DNA of 64,000 nucleotides from Roseateles sp. XES5 (GTDB taxonomy: Bacteria > Pseudomonadota > Alphaproteobacteria > Rhizobiales > Rhizobiaceae), in contig NZ_CP084752.1 in NCBI RefSeq assembly GCF_020535545.1, forward strand, positions 3,685,501-3,749,500, given 5' to 3'. Position numbers and translations under genes: made by a program. Position 1 is the stretch's first letter; every line of letters begins with the position of its first letter. Of the stretch, positions 8,475 to 17,035 are shown one piece after another. The notes beneath the pieces were generated by a model that saw nothing but the letters and a program-made list of their open reading frames with translations, did not search any database and was not told the DNA's origin.

Positions 8475-9056
8475 TCAGAGCCACCGCCGGACCCGGCTGG
8501 CATAGGCGAGATAGGGGCCGCCCAGATCGCGGGCCAGAACCTTTTCCTCGATGCGCACCTGAAGCGCTGCTGCAAGCGCGACGGCAAAGGCGAGCGCAAG
8601 CTGGACGGCATCCGGCCGGGCGAGGGCGAAGCCGGCGAAGAGCGCGATCTGGCCGACGAAGACCGGGTTGCGCGACAGGCGGAACGGGCCTGTATCGACG
8701 ATGGCGCCGGAATGGCCCGCCACCGAGCCGATGCGCCAGGAAGCGCCCATATGCTGCTGGGCGCGGAGGGCGAAGAGCGCGCCGGTGAGCGCAAGAAGCA
8801 GGCCGGCGATGCGCAGCGGCGCAGGCGGCACGGCGAATTCATCGACAGGTTCGATGCCGAAGATGAGCAGCAGCGGATACAGCAGCCCGCCCGCGAAGGC
8901 GAGGCGGAAGAGCAGGGCCGCCAGCCCTTGCCGCCGGTCGCGGCCGAACAGCCAGATGGGCTGGCCCGCATCTCGCGCCGAACGGGCGGTCAGGACGAGG
9001 AAGGCCGTGAGATAGACGCCCATGAGAGCGGCGGCGGGAAGGGCGAGGGAAGGCAT
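8475..9056 (-). CDS. ICMT/phospholipid-methyltransferase-like membrane protein
   Basis: A 193-residue integral membrane protein with about five hydrophobic segments, of the isoprenylcysteine carboxyl methyltransferase / PEMT-like superfamily. The SAM-binding C-terminal motif is recognisable: GPFRLSRNPVFVGQ, then RIEEKVLARDLGGPYLAYASRVRRWL with the E..L....Y..Y pattern. Bacteria do not prenylate proteins in this way, so the substrate is unknown. Upstream is a canonical MerR-family promoter (see 9087-9117), suggesting induction by metal, thiol or oxidative stress. No merR gene is adjacent. Confidence 0.82.
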   Translation of the reverse strand: MPSLALPAAALMGVYLTAFLVLTARSARDAGQPIWLFGRDRRQGLAALLFRLAFAGGLLYPLLLIFGIEPVDEFAVPPAPLRIAGLLLALTGALFALRAQQHMGASWRIGSVAGHSGAIVDTGPFRLSRNPVFVGQIALFAGFALARPDAVQLALAFAVALAAALQVRIEEKVLARDLGGPYLAYASRVRRWL

Positions 9057-9389
9057 GACCGGATCTCCGTCTTGAAGGATGAGGCAAGCCTAATCCCTCC
9101 AGTGACTGGAGGTTCAAGTCCCATTTTCACATGCTGCAAGATCACCCTCACTGAAGTGTAAATGGAGGGTGTACAGGCGCATGGGGCGGTTTCGACACCG
9201 TCGGCTCGCCCGGGATCCACGCAGGCTGCGGGCAAGGTGCGGGACGGCAGTCGAAGGGGCTATGTAAGTTATTACCCTTCCAATAAATCCGTTTTCCCCG
9301 TATACCGCACGCGCTACGCGCCGGCGCATCCGGCCCTTACCCCTCGCATACCACCCGCATTCGTTGGCGGGACTGGATAGGAGATTTTG
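9057..9389. other. 333-bp divergent region (ICMT-like / thrS)
   Basis: The left part carries the MerR-type promoter of the ICMT-like gene. The right part is the thrS leader. I see no alphaproteobacterial regulatory RNA that I can name and no convincing gene; the short frame 9162-9380 has atypical composition for a protein. Confidence 0.45.
9087..9117 (-). promoter_or_regulatory. MerR-family promoter/operator of ICMT-like gene
   Basis: On the minus strand, -35 TTGAAC (9117-9112) and -10 TAGGCT (9092-9087) are separated by 19 bp. The spacer region holds a perfect 8+1+8 dyad, CCTCCAGT-G-ACTGGAGG on the plus strand (9096-9112). An overlong 19-bp spacer with a central dyad is the hallmark of promoters activated by MerR-family regulators such as CueR, ZntR and CadR. 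The start codon at 9056 lies about 30 bp downstream of the -10. Confidence 0.8.
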
Positions 9390-11363
9390 ATGTCTGCACC
9401 TGTTTCCCTGACTTTTCCCGATGGTTCCGTCCGCGAATATCCCGCGGGCTCGACCGGGCGTGACGTGGCCGAGGCTATTTCCAAGTCGCTGGCCAAGAAG
9501 GCAATCGCGATTGCGCTCGATGGCGAGCTGCGCGATCTCTCCGACCCCGTTTCCAACGGCCGGATCGAGATCGTCACCCGCGAGGACGACCGCGCGCTGG
9601 AGCTTATCCGCCACGACGCCGCCCATGTGATGGCCGAGGCCGTGCAGGAGCTGTGGCCCGGCACGCAGGTCACCATCGGCCCGGTCATCGAGAACGGCTT
9701 CTACTACGACTTCAGCTACAAGCGCCCCTTCACGCCCGACGATCTGCCGAAGATCGAAAAGCGCATGAAGGAGATCATCCAGCGCAACAAGCCGTTCACC
9801 AAGGAAATCTGGTCGCGCGACAAGGCCAAGGATGTCTTTGCCGGCAAGGGCGAGACGTACAAGGTCGAGCTGGTCGATGCGATCCCCGCGGGACAGGACC
9901 TCAAGATCTACTACCAGGGCGACTGGTTCGACCTCTGCCGCGGGCCGCACATGGCGGCGACCGGTCAGATCGGCACGGCCTTCAAGCTGATGAAGGTGGC
10001 GGGCGCCTACTGGCGCGGCGACCACAACAACGAGCAGCTGCAGCGCATCTACGGCACGGCCTGGGCCAGCAAGGATGATCTGCAGGGCTATCTGACCATG
10101 CTGGAGGAGGCCGAGAAGCGCGACCACCGCAAGATCGGCAAGGAGCTGGACCTCTTCCACATCGACGAGCACTCGCCCGGCACCGTGTTCTGGCACCCCA
10201 AGGGCTGGCGCATGTTCCAGACGCTGGTCGCCTATATGCGCCGTCGTCTCGCCGGCACCTATGAAGAGGTGAACGCGCCGCAGGTGCTCGACAAGTCGCT
10301 GTGGGAAACCTCCGGCCACTGGGGCTGGTACCGCGACAACATGTTCAAGGTGACGGTCGCCGGCGACGAGACCGACGACGAGCGCGTCTTTGCGCTCAAG
10401 CCGATGAACTGCCCCGGTCACATCCTGATCTACAAGCAGGGCATCAAGAGCTATCGCGACCTGCCGCTGCGCTATGGCGAGTTCGGCCAGTGCCATCGCA
10501 ACGAACCCACGGGCGGTCTGCACGGCATCATGCGCGTGCGCGGCTTCACGCAGGATGATGGCCACATCTTCTGCACCGAAGACATGATCCAGGGCGAGGT
10601 GCAGGCCTTCACGACCCTGCTGCAGAAGGTCTACAAGGACTTCGGCTTCACCGAGATCATCTACAAGCTCTCCACGCGTCCCGAAAAGCGCATCGGCTCC
10701 GATGCGCTGTGGGATCGGGCGGAAAGCGTCATGATGGACGTGCTCAAGCAGATCGAGGCGCAATCCGGCGGACGCATCAAGACCGGCATCCTGCCGGGCG
10801 AGGGCGCGTTCTACGGGCCGAAGTTCGAATATACGCTGAAGGACGCCATCGGCCGCGAATGGCAGTGCGGCACCACGCAGGTCGACTTCAACCTGCCGGA
10901 ACGCTTCGGCGCCTTCTACATCGACCAGGCATCGGAAAAGCGCCAGCCGGTGATGATCCACCGCGCCATCTGCGGCTCGATGGAGCGCTTCCTCGGCATT
11001 CTCATCGAGAACTTCGCCGGGCATATGCCGCTCTGGATCGCGCCGATGCAGGTGGTCGTGGCGACCATTACCTCGGAGGCGGACGACTATGCCCGCGAGG
11101 TGGCCGACAAGCTGCGCGACGCCGGCATGACCGTCGAGACCGATCTTCGCAACGAGAAGATCAACTACAAGGTCCGCGAGCATTCGGTGACCAAGGTTCC
11201 GGTCATTATCGTCTGCGGCAAGCGCGAGGCGGAGGAACGCTCCGTCAACATCCGCCGCCTCGGTTCGCAGAACCAGACGGCGATGACGCTTACCGAGGCT
11301 ATTGAGACGCTGTCGCTCGAGGCCATGGCGCCGGACCTCAAGCGCAAGCTCGGCAAGGCCTGA
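9390..11363 (+). CDS. thrS: Threonyl-tRNA synthetase, apparently mosaic
   Basis: A 657-residue class II synthetase charging tRNA-Thr. It has an N-terminal TGS domain (1-65), an editing domain with HDAAH (about 75-225), the catalytic core with the MNCPGH zinc motif (about 340), and a C-terminal anticodon domain (about 545-650). I chose ATG 9390, with AGGAG at 9378-9382; TTG 9387 is also in frame. Two internal blocks (about 216-273 and 345-427) resemble betaproteobacterial ThrS, for example [19 protein letters not shown] and [19 protein letters not shown], while the flanks are rhizobial. The enzyme should remain functional. Confidence 0.96.
   Translation: MSAPVSLTFPDGSVREYPAGSTGRDVAEAISKSLAKKAIAIALDGELRDLSDPVSNGRIEIVTREDDRALELIRHDAAHVMAEAVQELWPGTQVTIGPVIENGFYYDFSYKRPFTPDDLPKIEKRMKEIIQRNKPFTKEIWSRDKAKDVFAGKGETYKVELVDAIPAGQDLKIYYQGDWFDLCRGPHMAATGQIGTAFKLMKVAGAYWRGDHNNEQLQRIYGTAWASKDDLQGYLTMLEEAEKRDHRKIGKELDLFHIDEHSPGTVFWHPKGWRMFQTLVAYMRRRLAGTYEEVNAPQVLDKSLWETSGHWGWYRDNMFKVTVAGDETDDERVFALKPMNCPGHILIYKQGIKSYRDLPLRYGEFGQCHRNEPTGGLHGIMRVRGFTQDDGHIFCTEDMIQGEVQAFTTLLQKVYKDFGFTEIIYKLSTRPEKRIGSDALWDRAESVMMDVLKQIEAQSGGRIKTGILPGEGAFYGPKFEYTLKDAIGREWQCGTTQVDFNLPERFGAFYIDQASEKRQPVMIHRAICGSMERFLGILIENFAGHMPLWIAPMQVVVATITSEADDYAREVADKLRDAGMTVETDLRNEKINYKVREHSVTKVPVIIVCGKREAEERSVNIRRLGSQNQTAMTLTEAIETLSLEAMAPDLKRKLGKA
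10035..10208 (+). other. Betaproteobacterial-like block 1 in thrS
   Basis: This covers residues ~216-273. Codons shift to CTG and CCC and the protein reads like Burkholderiales ThrS ([20 protein letters not shown]), where rhizobia typically have an FQEEGPGVVFWH form. Boundaries are approximate and the assignment is from memory of the families. Confidence 0.55.
10422..10670 (+). other. Betaproteobacterial-like block 2 in thrS
   Basis: This covers residues ~345-427, beginning right after the invariant MNCPGH. It reads [38 protein letters not shown] and [12 protein letters not shown]. Rhizobial ThrS normally has a VQIFKHGLKSYR / VHRYEPSGALHGLMRVRG form here. Confidence 0.55.
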
Positions 11364-11395
11364 GCCTTCGCCCGACTGTCCGAAAACTTTCATGA

Positions 11396-11424
11396 TCCCG
11401 TGCTATCAGGCACGGGATTTTTCT
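11396..11424 (+). terminator. Rho-independent terminator of thrS
   Basis: TCCCGTGC / GCACGGGA form an 8-bp stem with a 6-nt loop, followed by ATTTTTC, 33 bp after the thrS stop. Confidence 0.8.
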
Positions 11425-11435
11425 TTATCGCCCAT

Positions 11436-11520
11436 CCAGCGACGTCATGCCCGGGCGTACCCCGGGACCCATCTTCCGCCGGGCGGCATGGATGGTCAGG
11501 CCCGGCCGTGACGGAAGCGT
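11436..11520. repeat. Probable intergenic palindromic repeat
   Basis: A GC-rich stretch with nested dyads (TGCCCGGG..CCCGGGA, then CCGCCGGGCGG..GGCATGG) resembles the CGTCAT-CCCGGG-type palindromic elements common between genes in Hyphomicrobiales. Only one copy is evident in this window, so the call is tentative. Confidence 0.35.
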
Positions 11521-11544
11521 GGTCAGGGACTATTGGGGAACACC

Positions 11545-12381
11545 GTGCGGTTCAAGGAACTGTCCTACGCCAACGAAAACGATCCGCGCCTCAAACGATG
11601 GTTCATCCGCTCCATGGAAGGCCTTGCGGGGCGTGATCGCTATGCCCGGCTCTACGACATCTGGCGCACCTCCATCGTCGGCACCAGCGCGCGCGTCTTC
11701 GGCGACATGCTCGACCTCATCGACGTGCGGCTTCGCGTGCAGGGCGCCTGGCCGCCGGCCGGGATGCCGGACGGGCCGGTCGTCATCGTCGCCAATCATC
11801 CTTTCGGCATCGGCGACGGCATCGCGGTGCTGGCGCTTGCCGAACAGCTCGGCCGGCCGTTCAAGGTGATGATCCACAACGACCTGCTGAAGGTGCCGGA
11901 GATGGAGCCCTATGCGCTGCCGGTCTCCTTCGAGGAGACGAAGGAAGCGCTTGCGCTCAACATGAAGACGCGGGCCGAAGCGGTGCGGCTGCTGAAGGAG
12001 GGCACGACGGTCATCGTGTTTCCGGCGGGGGGCGTTGCGACGGCGAAGAAGGTTTTCGGCCGGGCGGAAGACCTGCCGTGGAAGATGTTCCCGGCAAAGC
12101 TCATCCAGGCCACGCAGGCAAGCGTTATTCCCGTCTATTTCGAGGGGCAGAACGGCCGGCTTTTCCACCTCGCCAGCAAGGTGTCGCTGACGCTGCGCCT
12201 GTCGCTGCTCATCCGTGAGTTCCGCCGGCTCTCCGGTTCGACCATCGCAGCGCGCATCGGCGGCGTCATTTCCTGGGCGGAGCTCGATTCGGGCGACCGC
12301 AAAAACATCACCGCCCGGCTCTACGCGGCGGTGTTCGCCATGGCCCCGCGACCGAAGCCTTTTCTCAAGCGTGCGGGTTAA
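11545..12381 (+). CDS. Lysophospholipid acyltransferase family protein (PlsC-like)
   Basis: A protein of about 278 residues of the PlsC/AGPAT superfamily. The acyltransferase HX4D motif appears as NHPFGIGD near residue 88 and the second block as [11 protein letters not shown]. It probably transfers an acyl chain to a lyso-lipid at the inner membrane; rhizobial relatives are often annotated as hemolysin-like or ornithine-lipid O-acyltransferase-like, so the acceptor is uncertain. I chose GTG 11545, with GGGGA just upstream; TTG 11533 is also in frame. The gene is followed by three palindromic repeats and a convergent gene. Confidence 0.85.
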   Translation: MRFKELSYANENDPRLKRWFIRSMEGLAGRDRYARLYDIWRTSIVGTSARVFGDMLDLIDVRLRVQGAWPPAGMPDGPVVIVANHPFGIGDGIAVLALAEQLGRPFKVMIHNDLLKVPEMEPYALPVSFEETKEALALNMKTRAEAVRLLKEGTTVIVFPAGGVATAKKVFGRAEDLPWKMFPAKLIQATQASVIPVYFEGQNGRLFHLASKVSLTLRLSLLIREFRRLSGSTIAARIGGVISWAELDSGDRKNITARLYAAVFAMAPRPKPFLKRAG

Positions 12382-12382
12382 A

Positions 12383-12427
12383 GCATTTCCAGCCGAAGCG
12401 TTTTCGCTTCGGCGTCGGACAATGCGG
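12383..12427. repeat. REP-like palindromic repeat, copy B1
   Basis: This copy gives the family consensus: GCATTTCCA, GCCGAAGCG, TTTT, CGCTTCGGC, GTCGGACAATGCG. The outer GCATT/AATGC and inner GCCGAAGCG/CGCTTCGGC arms pair. It is the first of three tandem copies between convergent genes. Confidence 0.85.
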
Positions 12428-12439
12428 CAAACGAAGGAA

Positions 12440-12483
12440 CATTTCCAGCCGAAGCGTTCTCGCTTCGGCGTCGGACAATGCGG
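12440..12483. repeat. REP-like palindromic repeat, copy B2
   Basis: Nearly identical to copy B1 with loop TTCT, about 57 bp further on, in the same orientation. Confidence 0.85.
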
Positions 12484-12494
12484 CGAACAAAGGA

Positions 12495-12537
12495 GCATTT
12501 CCAGCCGAAGCGTTCTCGCTTTGGCGTCGGATACGGC
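12495..12537. repeat. REP-like palindromic repeat, copy B3
   Basis: Third tandem copy, with a G:T-type change in the inner arm (CGCTTTGGC) and a degenerate right end. Confidence 0.8.
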
Positions 12538-12550
12538 GACAAAGCGACGA

Positions 12551-13543
12551 TCAGTCGACCACATCCTCGGCGGCGGCCTTCTGCTCGTTCGCGTTTTCGT
12601 CCAGCAGCACCTCGACATCGGTGTTGACGCCGGCCTTCACGGCGAAATCGCGCTGGTAGATCTTGTTCTTGTTGCGGGCGACGGCGATGTAGCTGCCTTC
12701 CGCCAGAACGAGCGTCGGGAACGCGCCGACGCTTTCGGAGACGGTGTCGCCCGAGGAGGTGAGGATCGACCAGGCGGTATCGGCGATGGCTTCGCCGCCG
12801 GGCTCGGCGACGAGCTTCAGCGTCAGCTTGGCGGCGCGGTGCTGGATGGTGGCACGCGTCAGCTTGCCGGCCTCGACCTGGATGTCGGCGCGGATGACGG
12901 CGTTGACCGTGCCGTAGTCGGAGACCACGTGATAGGTGCCTGCATTGAGGCGCACGACGGAATTCGGCTTCACGTCGTCCATTACGAGATTGCGTTCGCC
13001 GTCCTCGCGCACTTCCGCGGCATAGATCGCGAAGCTCAATTCTTTCGGCGGAATGCGCACGTCGGAGCCGGAGACGGCGTTCAGCATGATGCCGCCGGCA
13101 TCGAGCACCATGACCTGCCTGTCGACGGAACCCGATTCGGGAACCACCAGCTTCTTCGTCGCGCCGGCGCGGCCGAAGGCGACGTTGACGAAATATTCCC
13201 CGGGCACCAGCTGGAAGGCGGCCGAGCCGCCCTCGGAGGTCGCCAGCAGCGGCAGCTTGCCGTCGGCGGCGGGGATGGGGGAGAAGACGCGCCAGGTCAG
13301 CCCATGCTGCATCGGCAGCCCATCCTTGGTCAGCAGCGCCTCACAGGTGACGTCGCGCAGATTCGTCGGCGTCGCTTCGCCCGTGATGATCGGGTTGAAG
13401 GAGGTGAGCTTGCCTCCCTTCATCGGCGTGGTGACCTGCGAAAAGCTCTCGGCCGAATCCTGCGCACGGGCCGGAACAAGCGACGAGACGAGGCTCGCTA
13501 CAGTGAGGCTCATTGCAACGGCGGGACGGATCGGCATGCGCAT
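12551..13543 (-). CDS. Exported protein of unknown function, carboxypeptidase-regulatory-like beta repeats
   Basis: A 330-residue protein with a signal peptide ([14 protein letters not shown].. to ARAQ), so periplasmic or secreted. The mature part is beta-rich. It repeats a pattern resembling Ig-like or carboxypeptidase-regulatory folds: [45 protein letters not shown] and [23 protein letters not shown]. The three L-x(2)-G-x-Y strands suggest three or four repeated domains. It ends in an acidic tail. I know homologues only as conserved rhizobial hypothetical proteins. I chose the ATG at 13543 because the signal peptide follows; the frame extends to 13576. Confidence 0.75.
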   Translation of the reverse strand: MRMPIRPAVAMSLTVASLVSSLVPARAQDSAESFSQVTTPMKGGKLTSFNPIITGEATPTNLRDVTCEALLTKDGLPMQHGLTWRVFSPIPAADGKLPLLATSEGGSAAFQLVPGEYFVNVAFGRAGATKKLVVPESGSVDRQVMVLDAGGIMLNAVSGSDVRIPPKELSFAIYAAEVREDGERNLVMDDVKPNSVVRLNAGTYHVVSDYGTVNAVIRADIQVEAGKLTRATIQHRAAKLTLKLVAEPGGEAIADTAWSILTSSGDTVSESVGAFPTLVLAEGSYIAVARNKNKIYQRDFAVKAGVNTDVEVLLDENANEQKAAAEDVVD

Positions 13544-13642
13544 GGAATGGTTGACTTCCTGACTGTAAGGCTCCACTTGAAGACCCGGCTAATGGCATTT
13601 TCAAGGCCGCGTCCGCGGCCAAGGTATTGGAACTCCCTCGCG

Positions 13643-14227
13643 ATGAAAACCGAAATCAAGCTGATCGATTATCTTTCGACCCGCCGGTCGATCCCTGCCT
13701 TCCAGATGAGCGGACCCGGCCCCTCGAAAGGCGAGGTGGAGGAGATGCTGACGCTCGCCTCGCGCGTGCCCGATCACGGCAAGCTCGCGCCCTGGCGTTT
13801 CATCGTCTATCGCGGCGAGGAGCGGAAGCGCATCAGCGAAGAACTGGCGAAGATCGCGATGGGCGACAAGCCGGACCTTTCCGAAGAGATGGTGAAGGTG
13901 GAGAACACGCGGCTCACCCGCGCGCCGGTCGTCGTTGCCGTGGTCAGTCGCGCGGCGCCGCATTTCAAGATTCCGGAATGGGAACAGGTCATGTCGGCCG
14001 GCGCGGTCTGCCTCAACCTCGTGATGGCGGCCAACGCGCATGGCTTTGCCTCGAACTGGCTGACGGAATGGTACGCCTTCGACGAGCGCGCCTATCAGAT
14101 CCTCGGCGTCAACGCTGGTGAGCGGGTCGCCGGCTTCATCCATATCGGCACGCCCACCGTGCCGCCGACCGAGCGGCCGCGCCCGGAACTTTCCGAGATC
14201 GTGACATGGGTGGGCGATGACGCCTGA
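13643..14227 (+). CDS. Nitroreductase family protein (YdjA-like)
   Basis: A 194-residue FMN-dependent nitroreductase-fold enzyme. Family features are [12 protein letters not shown] near residue 13 (FMN phosphate-binding Arg pair), [15 protein letters not shown] near 40 and the [22 protein letters not shown] segment near 130. It is closest to short YdjA-type members; the electron acceptor is not predictable. ATG 13643 is chosen by family start and length; the open frame extends upstream into the neighbouring gene region without homology. It overlaps the flavin-reductase gene by 11 bp, so a functional pairing is plausible. Confidence 0.9.
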   Translation: MKTEIKLIDYLSTRRSIPAFQMSGPGPSKGEVEEMLTLASRVPDHGKLAPWRFIVYRGEERKRISEELAKIAMGDKPDLSEEMVKVENTRLTRAPVVVAVVSRAAPHFKIPEWEQVMSAGAVCLNLVMAANAHGFASNWLTEWYAFDERAYQILGVNAGERVAGFIHIGTPTVPPTERPRPELSEIVTWVGDDA

Positions 14228-14840
14228 CGCGCTGTTCTACGAGACGGCGGCGAACGCCCACGGCCTGAAGCACGATCCCTTCAAGGCCATCGTCGCGCCG
14301 CGGCCGATCGGCTGGATCGGCACGAAGGCCGGCGATGGGCGGCGCAACCTTTCGCCCTACTCGTTCTTCAACGCGATCAGCGACACGCCGAAACTGGTGA
14401 TGTTCTCCTCGAGCGGTCATAAGGACAGCGTGACGAATATCGAGGAGACCGGCGTCTTCACCTGCTCGCTGGCGAGCCGGCATCTCGCCGAACGCATGAA
14501 TGCAAGCTCGGCCTCCGTGCCCTATGGCGTGGACGAATTCGAGCTTGCCGGGCTGACGCCCGTCACCGGCCGCCTCGTCGATGCGCCCTATGTGGGCGAG
14601 GCCTATGCGGCGCTCGAATGCCGGATGACGCAAATCCTGCGGCCGGTGGATATCGACGGGCGGGAATCCAGCAACTGGGTGGTGTTCGGCCAGGTCGTCG
14701 GCATCCATATCAGCCCGGAAATCCTCAGCGACGGCATGCTGGACATGGCCGTCGCCCGGCCGCTCGGGCGTATGGGCTACATGGACTATGCCGATGGCGG
14801 GGCGGATGTCTTCGCCATGGTGCGGCCGAAGGTAGGGTGA
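14217..14840 (+). CDS. Flavin reductase-like FMN-binding protein
   Basis: A 207-residue protein of the DIM6/NTAB flavin reductase family. The core [21 protein letters not shown], then [19 protein letters not shown], with GQVVGIHI near the end, matches the FMN-binding split-barrel. Such enzymes reduce FMN or act as flavoprotein oxidoreductases. The start overlaps the 3' end of the nitroreductase gene by 11 bp, so the two are coupled. The substrate is unknown. Confidence 0.88.
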   Translation: MTPDALFYETAANAHGLKHDPFKAIVAPRPIGWIGTKAGDGRRNLSPYSFFNAISDTPKLVMFSSSGHKDSVTNIEETGVFTCSLASRHLAERMNASSASVPYGVDEFELAGLTPVTGRLVDAPYVGEAYAALECRMTQILRPVDIDGRESSNWVVFGQVVGIHISPEILSDGMLDMAVARPLGRMGYMDYADGGADVFAMVRPKVG

Positions 14841-14905
14841 GGGGCGTTTGCACCTCCGTGCCGCACTGAGCGCGATAGCTGGCTGCGCGCATTTTCCGGT
14901 GATGG

Positions 14906-15787
14906 CTAAACCTGCGTCCTCATCCAGTCCTGCAGTTTGTCGACCGCGCCCGACTTTCGATAGCGCGGCCGCACGCAATAGAAATCGGCGCGGGCGTGAA
15001 GCACGCCTTCGAAGACCTGCCTGAGCCTGCCGGCATCGATGTCGGTCGAAACGAAGGCCCGCGTTGCCATCGCGATCCCCTGTCCGGCGATCGCCGCCTC
15101 GATGGCATGGGATGTCTGCGAAAAGCTGATGCTGCGAAACAGCGCCGGATCGGCGCCGCCGAGGAACCCGTCGATATATTCCGGCCAGAAATTATGCGCA
15201 TCGTGGAGAAGCGTGTAGTGCGACAGTTCCTGTCCGTCGCCGGGCTCTGCCCCGACAGCAATGAGGCCGGGATTGCAGACAGGGATGATCTCCTGTTCGA
15301 ACAGCAGCTCCGCGATCAGCCCCGTTCCGAAGGGCGGACGTCCATACCGGATCGCCAGATCGACGCCGTCTGCCTGAAAGCCCGAAATCCGATCCGTTGC
15401 CAGGATATGAAGATCGAGATCGGGATGTTTTGCCCTGAAATCCGGCAGGCGCGGGATTAGCCATTTCGAGGCGAAGGTCGGCGTCGTGCTGACCGTCAGC
15501 TTGACGGGCTGCGGCTTCAGATTTGCGGTGGCGTTCGATATCAGTTCGAACGCCCGACGGATGTCGGCAATATACGCTCGTCCCTCTCCCGTGAGCGCCA
15601 ATGACTTCGGCAAGCGTTCGAACAGGGCCACGCCAAGTTCCGCCTCCAGCCCGCGAACATGCTGGGCCACGGCCCCCTGTGTCACGCCGAGTTCTTCCGC
15701 CGCCAGCCTGAAATTCAGATGGCGCGCCGCGACTTCGAAGGCTCTGAGGCCGTTCAACGGTGGAAGGCTGCCGATCGCATTCGTCAT
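14906..15787 (-). CDS. LysR family transcriptional regulator (GcvA-like)
   Basis: A 293-residue LysR-type regulator. The N-terminal winged helix-turn-helix spans about residues 8-67 (LNGLRAFEVAARHLNFRLAAEELGVTQGAVAQHVRGLEA in pieces) and the effector-binding periplasmic-binding-like domain follows (about 90-290). The TQGAVAQHV recognition helix is the GcvA/AmpR type. I chose ATG 15787 because the conserved N-terminus follows it. It is divergent from the SDR gene 116 bp away, so that gene is the obvious target. The ligand is unknown. Confidence 0.9.
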   Translation of the reverse strand: MTNAIGSLPPLNGLRAFEVAARHLNFRLAAEELGVTQGAVAQHVRGLEAELGVALFERLPKSLALTGEGRAYIADIRRAFELISNATANLKPQPVKLTVSTTPTFASKWLIPRLPDFRAKHPDLDLHILATDRISGFQADGVDLAIRYGRPPFGTGLIAELLFEQEIIPVCNPGLIAVGAEPGDGQELSHYTLLHDAHNFWPEYIDGFLGGADPALFRSISFSQTSHAIEAAIAGQGIAMATRAFVSTDIDAGRLRQVFEGVLHARADFYCVRPRYRKSGAVDKLQDWMRTQV

Positions 15788-15903
15788 CGATAGTTTTTCT
15801 ACTGCCAGATTTGAGGAGAACTGGTTCGTGCCCGAACTGAAGGAATGATATCTCACCGACAATAGCCGAGCAATCGGTATGAGCTTCGAGAAGGAAGAGA
15901 GCG

Positions 15904-16608
15904 ATGACAGTAGAAAAGGTAGCGATTATCACGGCGGGCGGCAGTGGCATGGGCGCCGAGGCGGCAAGGCGCTTCGCCGCCGATGGCTACAAGGTGTCCA
16001 TCCTGTCGTCCTCCGGCAAGGGGGAAGCGCTGGCCAGGGACCTTGGCGGCATCGGCATCACCGGATCGAACCAGAGCAACGACGACCTGAAGCGGCTGGT
16101 CGACGCCACCGTGGACAGGTGGGGCCGCGTCGATGTGCTGGTCAACAGCGCCGGTCATGGCCCGCGTGCGCCGATCAATGACATCACCGATGAGCAATGG
16201 CACCTTGGCATGGACACGTATTTCCTGAACGTCGTCCGGCCCGTGCGGCTGGTGACCCCGATCATGCAGGCGCAGAAGTCCGGTTCGATCGTCAATATCT
16301 CGACGGCATGGGTTTTCGAACCGACGCCGATGTTCCCGACGTCGGCCGTGTTCCGCGCCGGCCTTGCCGCCTACACGAAGATTTTTGCGGACACCTATGC
16401 CGCCGAGGGCATCCGGATCAACAATGTGCTGCCGGGCTGGATCGACAGCCTGCCCGAAGTCGAGGACCGTCGCGCCGGCGTGCCGATGGGGCGTTACGGC
16501 ACCAGCGCCGAGGTGGCGGCGACCATCGCCTTCCTCGCATCCGACGCTGCCGGCTACATCACGGGGCAGAGCCTCAAGGTCGACGGCGGCCTGATGCGCT
16601 CCGTCTGA
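15904..16608 (+). CDS. SDR-family oxidoreductase with non-canonical active site
   Basis: A 234-residue Rossmann-fold protein. The cofactor motif TAGGSGMG (residues 10-17), the NSAG motif and the C-terminal ITGQSLKVDGG are typical of classical SDRs. The catalytic Ser region reads NISTAW. However, where YxxxK should be, the sequence is SAVFRAGLAAYTK: the Tyr position is Ser and the Lys position is Arg. The enzyme may be non-catalytic or use another mechanism. It is divergent from the LysR gene, which probably controls it, and is followed by a terminator. Confidence 0.85.
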   Translation: MTVEKVAIITAGGSGMGAEAARRFAADGYKVSILSSSGKGEALARDLGGIGITGSNQSNDDLKRLVDATVDRWGRVDVLVNSAGHGPRAPINDITDEQWHLGMDTYFLNVVRPVRLVTPIMQAQKSGSIVNISTAWVFEPTPMFPTSAVFRAGLAAYTKIFADTYAAEGIRINNVLPGWIDSLPEVEDRRAGVPMGRYGTSAEVAATIAFLASDAAGYITGQSLKVDGGLMRSV

Positions 16609-16631
16609 TCGTCCGGCAGACGACATCAGGG

Positions 16632-16658
16632 AGTCCTGCCCGCAAGGGCGGGACTTTC
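16632..16658 (+). terminator. Rho-independent terminator of SDR gene
   Basis: AGTCCTGCCC / GGGCGGGACT form a 10-bp stem with a GCAA tetraloop, then TTTCTG, 23 bp after the SDR stop. Confidence 0.75.
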
Positions 16659-16740
16659 TGCCTTTGGGAGAGAGGGGCGTCATAGTCAGCGCCTCTTCGA
16701 CGAGCCAGAGCATGCGCACTTCAACACGGAGAACAACCGG

Positions 16741-17025
16741 ATGCCCGGATACTGGATCGTGAAAGGCGGCGACGTGAAGGATGCCGAGGCCCTGAAAGCC
16801 TATAACGACATCTTCGCCACGATCGCGAAGCGCTACCGCATTGAGATCATCGCAGGCAGGAACAGGGTCGAGACCGTCGAAGGCACGCATTTCCCGCGCC
16901 AGTTTATCCTGCGCTTCGACAGCTTCGAAGCAGCCAGGACCTGTTATGAAGACCCCGAGTACCAGGCTTCGCTCGAACTTGCGGCGCGGGCATATTCCCG
17001 CGAGTTGTCAATCCTTGAGGGCTAG
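16741..17025 (+). CDS. DUF1330 family protein
   Basis: A 94-residue protein of the DUF1330 dimeric alpha/beta-barrel family, recognised from PGYWIVKGGDVKDAEALKAY, the EGTHFPRQFILRFDSFEAA core and YQASLELAARAYSRELSI. No activity is established. It lies between the SDR and the FMN-binding protein; its stop codon is 10 bp before the next ATG, so it is cotranscribed with that gene. Confidence 0.88.
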   Translation: MPGYWIVKGGDVKDAEALKAYNDIFATIAKRYRIEIIAGRNRVETVEGTHFPRQFILRFDSFEAARTCYEDPEYQASLELAARAYSRELSILEG

Positions 17026-17035
17026 GGAGGGCGCC

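Noticed and set aside
9111..9120. GGTTCAAGTC looks like a tRNA T-loop
   Set aside because: No matching T-stem, acceptor stem or anticodon arm can be folded around it; the bases belong to the MerR-type promoter dyad and its -35.
9114..11393. 759-codon open frame antisense to thrS
   Set aside because: Shadow frame of a GC-rich gene; the translation has no family features and runs through the thrS leader and terminator.
12383..12537. Regularly spaced repeats that could suggest a CRISPR array
   Set aside because: Spacers are only ~12 bp, the repeats are palindromic and match copies elsewhere at convergent junctions, and no cas genes are present.
12215..13642. Possible long N-terminal extension of the nitroreductase
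   Set aside because: The frame crosses the palindromic repeats and lies antisense to a secreted-protein gene; the nitroreductase family start is at 13643.
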